Origin: Acidimicrobiales bacterium
GTDB lineage: Bacteria; Actinomycetota; Acidimicrobiia; Acidimicrobiales; RAAP-2
DNA length: 5,491 nucleotides
Direction of reading: 5' to 3'
NCBI GenBank assembly: GCA_017883125.1
Contig: JADGOD010000031.1
Coordinates: 1-5,491, forward strand
Under the pieces are notes generated by a model. The model was not told where the DNA came from and did not search any database. It saw only the letters and a list, made by a program, of their open reading frames with translations. A program made the translations under genes and the position numbers. This document shows, piece by piece, positions 1-5,491 of this stretch (its first letter is position 1; the number at the start of each line of letters is the position of its first letter).

Positions 1-616
1 ACCAGATCGAGCCGATTCCCCATCCGCTGGCCACCGAGGCGGATCTCAGGAGACCGCAACGGGGATCGAGGCGCTGGGCCGGCGCGCCCTGCTCCAAAAG
101 GGGGACGTCCCCTCCTCGGCGGACCTGGGCGCGCTGTTCGAGGAGGCGATCTTCCGCCTCAGCCTCGACGTGCTGCTCGTCGGGGTCTGGAACACCATCC
201 AGATGGCCGTACCTCACTTGATCGAACCCGAAGAGGGGGCCTTCGTCGTCACGGCGTCGACCACTGCGCTCATGGACTTCTCGGATGGGACCGGTGGCAC
301 CGACGGCTATGCAGCATCCAAGGCATCGGTGGTCTCGTTGGTCAAGTCCTACGCCGTCCACCTGGGCCCGCACAACGTGCGGATCAACGCCGTGGTCCCC
401 ACCGGGGTGGACACCCCGATGGTGGTCGGCAACGAGGCGATGGCGAAGGTCCATGCCGGGCACCCCGAGCTCCGCCAGGCGATGAACAACGTGATGCCGG
501 TCCGCCTCGTGCAGCCCTCCGACGTCAGCGATGCGGTGCTGTTCCTGGTCTCGGACAAGGCCTGATACATCACCGGGACGATCCTCCCGGTCGATGCAGG
601 CTGCGTCGTCGGCTGA
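1..616 (+). pseudogene. Degraded mycofactocin-type SDR family oxidoreductase, 5' end off the window
   Basis: This is the remnant of a short-chain dehydrogenase/reductase, a cytoplasmic NAD(P)-dependent alcohol/ketone oxidoreductase. The sequence best resembles the mycofactocin-coupled SDR subfamily. The reading starts in frame 3 (QIEPIPHPLATEADL, positions 3-47) and continues in frame 2 (ETATGIEALGRRALL, from about 50), so one base appears to be missing near 47-49. The stretch normally carrying the NAG motif and the helix after it, roughly 25-30 residues, is absent around 155-169. After that the match is good: catalytic-region Ser in TASTTAL (257-259), YAASK with Tyr 308-310 and Lys 320-322, then RINAVVPTGVDTPM and PSDVSDAVLFLVSD. 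A TGA at 563-565 cuts off the usual tail, yet YITGTILPVDAG continues in frame to a second TGA at 614-616. The Rossmann glycine motif lies upstream of the window. Three separate lesions make a non-functional gene much likelier than a sequencing error, though errors in a low-coverage assembly cannot be excluded. Confidence 0.85.
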
Positions 617-743
617 CGCCCTCTCATCGCCGAGGGGCCCCGCCGATGGGCGGATCGATCCCCGTGGCCAGGAGCGGGAGCCGAACGCATCTATCGTTCT
701 TGATGTCGGGCTCCGCACCTGGCGCGCACCCCACGTCCCTGAG
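617..743. other. Non-coding gap between SDR remnant and membrane protein gene
   Basis: No protein-like reading was found in this 127 bp stretch. The frame of the downstream gene stays open through it and into the SDR remnant, but the encoded residues there are arginine-, serine- and proline-rich and look like random high-GC translation. It contains a small GC-rich hairpin (640-653, 5 bp stem, 4 nt loop) without a T tract, and a larger bulged hairpin described separately. A TANNNT hexamer, TATCGT at 692-697, could be a -10 element for the downstream gene, but no good -35 lies upstream. Confidence 0.6.
677..714 (+). other. Possible bulged hairpin upstream of the membrane protein gene
   Basis: GGAGCC (677-682) can pair with GGCTCC (709-714). 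Directly inside it GAACG (683-687) can pair with CGTTC (695-699) around a 7 nt loop, leaving a 9 nt bulge on the 3' side. The result is an 11 bp interrupted stem that ends about 30 bases before the ATG at 744. It could be a weak terminator for the dead SDR gene, a leader structure, or chance pairing in GC-rich DNA. There is no U tract. Confidence 0.2.
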
Positions 744-2438
744 ATGAATGGCCGTCGATCCTTGACCACCTCCGAAGAACTCGATCGACGCCAGCTCTCG
801 GCCCGCGGTGGATGGAGCCTCGTCTGGTTCGGGATCCTGATGGCCGGGCTCGGAGCGTGGACCTGGTGGTCCACGTGGCCGATCACCGCTCTTCTCGCTC
901 CGCTCATCGTCCTCCTCGCCATCCTCGGCAGCGCGACGCTGTGGATGACGAACGACCCTGAGTCATCGCTCAGAGCGCACCTGACCTTCGCCCTGGCGGT
1001 CGCCGCCACGTTCTTCGCCCAGGCGGTCTCCATCTCAGGCCGCTCGTACTACACCACGGATTCGGCTGCCTTCAATCAGATCGCCACGCAGCTCATGATC
1101 AAGGGCAAGAACCCGTATGCCTCGTCGATGATGCCGGAGGCGTCACGCCTGCTCCACGGGGTCTCGAGCTACTGGACCTACACCTTGAGCGGGGGCCATG
1201 TCGCCAAGGTCTCCTACCCCGCGGGATCCTTCCTGTTCCAGGCACCGCTGCAGCTCCTCGGTCTCCACCACCTCCCGAGCGACTGGCTCGACCTCGCTGC
1301 TGGCATCGTCAGTGCGGTCATCCTCTATCTGATGCTTCCCTCGGCGGTGCGGTGGCTCTCACCGGCGCTCCTGCTGATGGCCGGCTTCCTCGGGATGTTC
1401 GCCAACGGCGGCACCGACGCCCTTTTCCTGCCCTTCCTCCTGATCGCCGTGTGGCGATGGGACCGCTTCGCCGATGGCGCGACCTGGGGCTGGGCTCGGT
1501 GGATCGGGCCGGTCTCCCTCGGCGTGGCCTGCTCGATCAAGCAGACACCCTGGTTCGTCGTCCCCTTCCTCGTCCTGGGCGTGGCGCTCGAGGCCCACAG
1601 CCGTCGGGCCTCCCTCTGGCGGAACGTGTCGAGCTACGCGGGCGCCGCCGCCGCGAGCTTCCTGGTGATCAACCTGCCGTTCATCGTCTGGTCGCCCAGC
1701 GCGTGGTTCCGCGGGACGTTGCTGCCCTTGACCGATCCCCTGGTGCCCGACGGCCAGGGTCTGGTGACCTTGGGCCTGCACGGATTCGTCCGGGGCGTCC
1801 ACATTGGCTATCTCACGGTCGCCGGCGCTCTCGCGGTGACCGCTCTCCTGATCGCCTTCGTCCTCTGGTACTCGACGCTCAAGAGGGTCTGGCTCTTCCT
1901 CCTCCCCCTGGCCCTGTTCGTCCCGGGCCGGAGTCTCTCGGAGTACCTGATCGACTTCTTCCCTGCGGCGATCGTCGCTGCCTTCTCGGTCTCCTCGCTC
2001 GACGTGGTGCTCTGGCCGGGTCTCCATCGGAACCTCCGCCGGGCGCTGGTGGCAGCTCCGGTGGCGGGCACGGTGGGCTTCGCCGCGCTGGCCTTCACGT
2101 CGCCGGTCCTGTCGATCTCCGTTGATCGCGTGACGACCAGCGACTTCGAGAGGATCTACAAGTCGATGACGGTGACGATCACGAACAACTCGGGGACCAC
2201 GGTGCATCCCGGAGTCGTGGTGCTGGAGAACACCTCCCATCCGACGGGCTTCTGGCATCTCGCTTCCGGCGCCCCGCTCCTCATCGCTCCGCACCGCACC
2301 CGGACCGTCACGCTCTACCCTCCGACGATGACGTTGACGTCGCTGCGCGGCCAGTTCTGGCTCATCGCTGCCTTCGTCCCCTCGCCGGCGTCGGTGAGCA
2401 CCTCGCCGCCGATGCGCTGGCTCCGCGGCCACCCCTGA
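744..2438 (+). CDS. Polytopic membrane protein, GT-C/GT87-like glycosyltransferase with C-terminal beta domain
   Basis: A 564-residue integral membrane protein with about 11-13 predicted transmembrane helices (roughly residues 24-45, 47-68, 79-98, 181-199, 203-238, 266-283, 299-317, 355-377, 380-394, 401-422, 433-453). The first large extracytoplasmic loop has TTDSAAF (Asp106), GKNPY (121-125) and VSYPAGSFLFQAPL (156-169). An Asp early in the first outer loop and a GxNPY motif fit GT-C glycosyltransferases, which use polyprenyl-phosphate sugars, and are common in actinobacterial DUF2029/GT87-like proteins. SIKQTPWFVVPF (264-275) is another segment typical of that group. Residues from about 457 to 564 are hydrophilic, beta-rich and lack helices, so they form an unusual soluble tail, probably outside the membrane. 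The ATG at 744 is chosen because the in-frame extension upstream enters the SDR remnant and has no protein character. No Shine-Dalgarno sequence is visible; TTG at 762 is an alternative. Donor, acceptor and enzymatic activity cannot be read from the sequence. Confidence 0.75.
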   Translation: MNGRRSLTTSEELDRRQLSARGGWSLVWFGILMAGLGAWTWWSTWPITALLAPLIVLLAILGSATLWMTNDPESSLRAHLTFALAVAATFFAQAVSISGRSYYTTDSAAFNQIATQLMIKGKNPYASSMMPEASRLLHGVSSYWTYTLSGGHVAKVSYPAGSFLFQAPLQLLGLHHLPSDWLDLAAGIVSAVILYLMLPSAVRWLSPALLLMAGFLGMFANGGTDALFLPFLLIAVWRWDRFADGATWGWARWIGPVSLGVACSIKQTPWFVVPFLVLGVALEAHSRRASLWRNVSSYAGAAAASFLVINLPFIVWSPSAWFRGTLLPLTDPLVPDGQGLVTLGLHGFVRGVHIGYLTVAGALAVTALLIAFVLWYSTLKRVWLFLLPLALFVPGRSLSEYLIDFFPAAIVAAFSVSSLDVVLWPGLHRNLRRALVAAPVAGTVGFAALAFTSPVLSISVDRVTTSDFERIYKSMTVTITNNSGTTVHPGVVVLENTSHPTGFWHLASGAPLLIAPHRTRTVTLYPPTMTLTSLRGQFWLIAAFVPSPASVSTSPPMRWLRGHP

Positions 2439-2476
2439 CGAAGGCTCTCTCAGGACTCAGCGAGGCCGGGCGCCCA

Positions 2477-2482
2477 TAGGGT
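2477..2482 (+). promoter_or_regulatory. Possible -10 element for the LLM oxidoreductase (near-leaderless)
   Basis: TAGGGT fits the actinobacterial TANNNT -10 consensus and ends 8 bases before the ATG at 2491. Transcription would therefore start within a base or two of the start codon. No clear -35 is seen 17 bases upstream. The only competing translation signal is AGAGG at 2484-2488, which sits only 2 bases from the ATG, too close for a good Shine-Dalgarno site. Confidence 0.35.
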
Positions 2483-2490
2483 CAGAGGCG

Positions 2491-3468
2491 ATGACGTCGC
2501 TCTCCCTGCTCGATCTGGCCACGGTCGTCACCGGTGGAACGACGTCTCAGGCGTTGGCCGAGACGACGGAGATGGCGAAAGCGGCAGAAGAGGCCGGGAT
2601 GAACCGGCTCTGGGTGGCCGAGCACCACGGGATGCCCGGGGTGGCGAGCTCTGCTCCGCCGGTGCTGGTCGCCCACCTGGCAGCGCACACCTCGACCCTC
2701 CGGATCGGGGCCGGGGGCGTCATGCTGCCCAACCACGCGCCGCTGATCGTCGCCGAGCAGTTCGGGACGCTCGAGGCCCTCCATCCAGGACGGATCGATC
2801 TCGGGATCGGCCGGGCACCGGGCACCGATCTGCGCACGGCCCGGGCCCTGGGTCGAGGAGACGCCGGCCACTTCCCCGAGCAGCTGATCGAGCTCCTCGG
2901 ATACTTCACGGGCGACTCCGAGTTGCTGGCGATGCCGGGCCGAGGGCTGATACCCGAGATCTGGCTGCTCGGATCGAGCACCTATAGCGCCCAGCTGGCG
3001 GGGATGCTGGGGCTCCCCTTCAGCTTCGCCTATCACTTCAGCCCCGAGCCGCTCGACTCCGCACTCAAGGCCTACCGCTCGAACTTCCGCCCCTCTTCGG
3101 TGCTCGAAGGCCCACGGGTGATGATCGGAGTCTCTGTCCTCTGCGCGCCGAGCACCGAAGAGGCGATCTGGTTGGCTGGACCATCCCGGCTGGCGATGGC
3201 GCTGCAGCGCCAGGGGCGGCCCTCGACGCTCCCAAGCCCGGAAGAGGCAGCAGGCTACGCCTACTCCGACGCCCAGCTCGCCGAGATCGAGCGGTCCGCG
3301 TCCTCCCACGTGGTCGGCGACCCCGAGCTCGTCACCGCCGGGCTCGAGGCGCTCGTCGCCCGCACCGGTGCCGAGGAGCTCATGATCAGCACCAGGGTGT
3401 TCAGCCTCGAGGATCGGATCCGCTCGGTCCGCCTCCTCGCCGAGTCGTGGAGGGCCTCGCAGCCGTAG
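2491..3468 (+). CDS. LLM class flavin-dependent oxidoreductase, luciferase-like group 1
   Basis: A complete 325-residue cytoplasmic enzyme of the bacterial luciferase-like superfamily, a TIM-barrel fold that uses F420 or FMN(H2) to oxidise or reduce small organic substrates. Motifs match the group 1 (YhbW/MsnO8-like) branch: LSLLDLA at the N-terminus, RLWVAEHHGMPGVASSAPP (39-57), RIGAGGVMLPNHAPL (71-85), VAEQFGTLEALHPGRIDLG (87-105) followed by IGRAPGTD (106-113), WLLGSS (158-163) and FAYHFSP (179-185). The length is typical for this family (about 320-340). The ATG at 2491 begins exactly where family members begin. The gene follows the membrane protein gene by 52 bp and probably has its own promoter. 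Members of this branch usually lack a known substrate, and cofactor choice (FMN versus F420) cannot be settled by eye; the YhbW-like branch is generally considered FMN-linked. It shows no truncation or missing core motif. Confidence 0.93.
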   Translation: MTSLSLLDLATVVTGGTTSQALAETTEMAKAAEEAGMNRLWVAEHHGMPGVASSAPPVLVAHLAAHTSTLRIGAGGVMLPNHAPLIVAEQFGTLEALHPGRIDLGIGRAPGTDLRTARALGRGDAGHFPEQLIELLGYFTGDSELLAMPGRGLIPEIWLLGSSTYSAQLAGMLGLPFSFAYHFSPEPLDSALKAYRSNFRPSSVLEGPRVMIGVSVLCAPSTEEAIWLAGPSRLAMALQRQGRPSTLPSPEEAAGYAYSDAQLAEIERSASSHVVGDPELVTAGLEALVARTGAEELMISTRVFSLEDRIRSVRLLAESWRASQP

Positions 3469-3477
3469 CCGGCTGTT
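3458..3477 (+). terminator. Weak hairpin over the LLM gene stop codon
   Basis: AGCCG (3461-3465) pairs with CGGCT (3470-3474) around a 4 nt loop holding the TAG stop (3466-3468). C3460-G3475 and a G-U pair can extend the stem to 7 bp. The bases that follow (TTGTGG) have no real T tract, so this is at best a weak intrinsic terminator or part of a Rho-dependent end. It may be chance pairing in GC-rich DNA. Confidence 0.25.
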
Positions 3478-3565
3478 GTGGCCACCCTGCCAGGTCCATC
3501 CGCCCCAAGGCGTCGGAGAGCCGGGCGGGATCCTCACTCTCACCAGGCCATCGCCGTGGGTTGGG

Positions 3566-3571
3566 TAGCAT
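3566..3571 (+). promoter_or_regulatory. Possible -10 element for the MMPL transporter
   Basis: TAGCAT fits the TANNNT consensus. Transcription would begin near 3578, giving a leader of about 22 bases that contains the Shine-Dalgarno sequence of the transporter. No convincing -35 hexamer lies about 17 bases upstream, so support is limited to the hexamer and its position. Confidence 0.3.
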
Positions 3572-3583
3572 CTCGGGCAGTTC

Positions 3584-3593
3584 GAGGAAGGGG
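3584..3593 (+). promoter_or_regulatory. Strong Shine-Dalgarno sequence that decides the transporter start
   Basis: GAGGAAGGGG is the best ribosome binding site in the window. The AGGAAGG core ends 8 bases before the CTG at 3600, which is good spacing. It is only 2 bases from the in-frame ATT at 3594 and lies downstream of the in-frame TTG at 3561, so it favours 3600 as the start. Confidence 0.6.
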
Positions 3594-3599
3594 ATTCCA

Positions 3600-5491
3600 C
3601 TGTCGTCGCTGCTGGCCAGGATCGGTCGATTCACGTACGTCCACCGACGGGTCACGCTGATCGTCTGGCTGCTCATCCTCGTGGGGATGAGCGTCTTGTC
3701 GACGTCGGTGAGCAAGCCAGAGTCGAACCAGTTCACGATCCCCGGCACCCAGTCGCAGCAGGCGATGGATCTGCTCGAGGCCACGTTCCCCCAGGCCACC
3801 GGGGCATCCGCCCAGATGGTCTTCGAAGCTCCTGCCGGCTCGACCCTGACCGACCCGACCGTCAAGGCGGCCGTCGAGGCGTCGCTGGCGAAGGCCCGTC
3901 TCGGCCCGCAGGTGATCTTGGTCACCGACCCCTACGCCGGCTCGACCCTCTCGAAGTCCGGGCGGATCGGTTACGCCACCGTCGCCTTCAAGGTCCCGGC
4001 CGCTCAGATCTCCGACGCCTCGAAGAAGGACCTGGCCGCTGCTGCTCAACCGGCCCGCTCGGCGGGCGTCACGGTGGCGTTCGGTGGCGGGATCGTCACC
4101 CAGCCGACCGCCAAGAGCTCTGACGCCCTGGGTCTGGCCATCGCGTATCTCGTCCTGGCGATCACCTTCGGATCGCTCCTGGCCGCCGGCCTCCCCCTGA
4201 TCACCGCGATCATCGGTGTGACGATCGGGCTGACCACGATCAACGCGCTCAGCGCGGTGGTCAGCCTGTCGTCGACGGCACCGATCTTGGCGACGATGAT
4301 CGGCCTCGCCGTGGCGATCGACTACGCCCTCTTTATCGTCCACCGATTCAGAGAAGAGCTCGGCAAGGGCCTGGAGCGCGAGGAGGCCGTGGCCAAGGCC
4401 ACCGGGACCGCGGGGGTCGCGGTGGCCTTCGCCGGGTCGACCGTGATCATCGCTCTGGTCGGCCTCACGGTGGTGGGCATCCCGTTCCTCTCGATCATGG
4501 GGCTGGCCGCCGCCGGGACGGTGGCGGTGGCGGTCATCATCGCCCTCACGCTGATCCCGGCCCTCCTCGGGTTCGCCGGCCGACGGGTCTCGGCACCCAA
4601 GGCGAAGCGTCGGACCTCTCGGAGCGGCCTCCTCGGGTTCTGGTCAGACCTCGTCACCGGTCGCCCGGTGATCGTCCTCCTGGTCGGGGTCTTCGGGCTG
4701 CTGGCGCTGGCCTCGCCGCTGCTGGATCTGCGGCTGGGGCTTCCCTCGGCGGGGACCCAGCCGAAGACCGCCACGTCGAGGACGGCCTACGACCTCTTGG
4801 CCCACGGGTTCGGACCCGGCGTGAACGGCCCGCTCCTCGTCGTCGTCGATGCACCCCAGCGCTACAACCCTGTGGCGGTGGCCGCGGTGGCCACCAAGGG
4901 GCTCCGAGAGCTGCCCGGCGTCGCGTCGGTCGGGAACCCCGCGCAGAACGCCACCAAGACCGTCACCGTGGTCGTGGTGACTCCCACCTCGGGCCCGAGC
5001 TCGGTGGCGACGAGCGACCTGGTCGCCACGATCCGGACCAAGGCGGCGGCGGTGACCAAGTCGACGGGCGTCAAGGTGCTCGTCACCGGGCCGACGGCAC
5101 TGAACATCGACGTCTCGGCCAAGCTGGGCGCCGCTTTGCCGCCTTATCTCCTGGTCGTCGTCGGGCTGGCCTTCGTCCTGCTGGTGCTCATCTTCCGGTC
5201 CCTCCTGGTCCCGCTGAAGGCGGTTGCAGGCTTCCTCCTCAGCATCGGCGCAACCCTGGGAGCGGTCGTCTGGATCTTCCAAGACGGCCATCTCGGGAAT
5301 CTCGTGGCGCTGCCCGCGTCGAGCCCGGTGATCAGCTTCTTGCCGATCCTGCTGATCGGGATCCTCTTCGGGCTGGCGATGGACTACGAGATGTTCCTCG
5401 TCAGCCGGATGCGGGAGATGCACGTGGCCGGCAGCGAGCCGCGATCGGCGGTCACCGGTGGCTTCCGTGAGTCCGGTCCGGTGGTCACCGC
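3600..5491 (+). CDS. MMPL family RND transporter, 3' end off the window
   Basis: An inner-membrane transporter of the MmpL/YdfJ branch of the RND superfamily, which moves lipids or drugs outward using the proton gradient. The window holds 630 codons; relatives are commonly around 700-750 residues, so the last helices are missing. Order of parts: TM1 (about 17-36), first periplasmic porter domain (37-173), TM2-TM6 (174-322, including GLAVAIDYALFIVHRF at 235-250), basic cytoplasmic linker (328-342), TM7 (355-373), second porter domain (374-510), TM8-TM10 (512-600, ending GLAMDYEMFLVSRM at 591-604). Both Asp-Tyr proton-relay pairs are present, Asp241-Tyr242 and Asp595-Tyr596, matching those of MmpL3-type pumps, so the protein looks functional. 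No ATG or GTG is available before TM1. The proposed start is CTG 3600, supported by the Shine-Dalgarno sequence and by SSLLARIGRF, which fits the family's usual N-terminus; TTG 3561 would add 13 residues. The substrate is unknown. Confidence 0.92.
   Translation, partial: MSSLLARIGRFTYVHRRVTLIVWLLILVGMSVLSTSVSKPESNQFTIPGTQSQQAMDLLEATFPQATGASAQMVFEAPAGSTLTDPTVKAAVEASLAKARLGPQVILVTDPYAGSTLSKSGRIGYATVAFKVPAAQISDASKKDLAAAAQPARSAGVTVAFGGGIVTQPTAKSSDALGLAIAYLVLAITFGSLLAAGLPLITAIIGVTIGLTTINALSAVVSLSSTAPILATMIGLAVAIDYALFIVHRFREELGKGLEREEAVAKATGTAGVAVAFAGSTVIIALVGLTVVGIPFLSIMGLAAAGTVAVAVIIALTLIPALLGFAGRRVSAPKAKRRTSRSGLLGFWSDLVTGRPVIVLLVGVFGLLALASPLLDLRLGLPSAGTQPKTATSRTAYDLLAHGFGPGVNGPLLVVVDAPQRYNPVAVAAVATKGLRELPGVASVGNPAQNATKTVTVVVVTPTSGPSSVATSDLVATIRTKAAAVTKSTGVKVLVTGPTALNIDVSAKLGAALPPYLLVVVGLAFVLLVLIFRSLLVPLKAVAGFLLSIGATLGAVVWIFQDGHLGNLVALPASSPVISFLPILLIGILFGLAMDYEMFLVSRMREMHVAGSEPRSAVTGGFRESGPVVT

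Noticed and set aside
563..565. TGA as a recoded codon (selenocysteine or programmed readthrough) in the SDR gene
   Set aside because: The family has Arg here, not Cys; no selenocysteine-type hairpin was apparent just after it; and the gene carries two other inactivating changes, so simple decay is the better explanation.
531..743. In-frame 71-codon extension upstream of the membrane protein gene, overlapping the SDR remnant
   Set aside because: Its residues are rich in Arg, Ser and Pro without any domain or signal character, and most of it is an alternate reading of the SDR tail. The protein-like sequence begins at or after the ATG at 744.
1359..2432. Long open frame on the minus strand opposite the membrane protein gene
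   Set aside because: It is rich in Arg, Glu, Gly and Asp with no fold-like pattern, as expected for the complement of a high-GC gene. The + strand reading has clear membrane helices and motifs.
3478..3512. Short palindrome GTGGCCAC and a CGCC/GGCG hairpin between the LLM and MMPL genes
   Set aside because: Stems of only 4 bp with no T tract or repeat partner are expected by chance in GC-rich DNA; not strong enough for an operator or terminator call.
2482..3600. 372-codon minus-strand open frame opposite the LLM oxidoreductase
   Set aside because: Low-complexity Arg/Gly/Glu-rich translation without recognisable motifs; the + strand reading matches a known enzyme family from end to end.
3540..5423. 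Several minus-strand open frames (3540-4343, 4322-4774, 4644-5423) opposite the MMPL gene
   Set aside because: All are Arg/Asp/Gln-rich shadows of a well-matched RND transporter; none shows a domain or plausible start signal.

Overview
This 5.5 kb window is GC-rich, bacterial and read entirely on the + strand. Strong third-position G/C, a short-chain dehydrogenase of the mycofactocin-associated type, an MmpL/YdfJ-type RND permease and sparse Shine-Dalgarno signals all point to an actinobacterium. An acidimicrobial or similar deep-branching lineage is plausible, but there is no rRNA or other firm marker, so that finer placement is only an inference.

Layout: (1) Positions 1-616 hold the remnant of an NAD(P)-dependent short-chain dehydrogenase/reductase. 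Its 5' end lies outside the window, and it carries a frameshift, an apparent in-frame deletion of the central NAG region and a premature TGA before a still recognisable C-terminal tail. (2) Positions 617-743 are non-coding, with a possible bulged hairpin. (3) Positions 744-2438 encode a 564-residue polytopic membrane protein with GT-C/GT87-like glycosyltransferase features and an extra C-terminal beta-rich domain. (4) After a 52 bp gap, positions 2491-3468 encode a complete luciferase-like (LLM) flavin-dependent oxidoreductase of the group 1/YhbW-like type, possibly translated from a leaderless or near-leaderless mRNA. (5) After a 131 bp gap, an MMPL-family RND transporter begins near 3600 and runs off the right edge. 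Its best start codon appears to be CTG behind a strong Shine-Dalgarno sequence.

The genes do not form an obvious single pathway. The two membrane proteins could both act at the cell envelope (a lipid-linked-sugar-using enzyme and a lipid or drug exporter), but their separation by an unrelated flavin oxidoreductase with its own likely promoter argues against a tight operon. I found no CRISPR array, mobile element, tRNA, rRNA or convincing new system. The points most worth a second look are the decay pattern of the dehydrogenase, the unusual CTG start and the C-terminal domain of the membrane protein.
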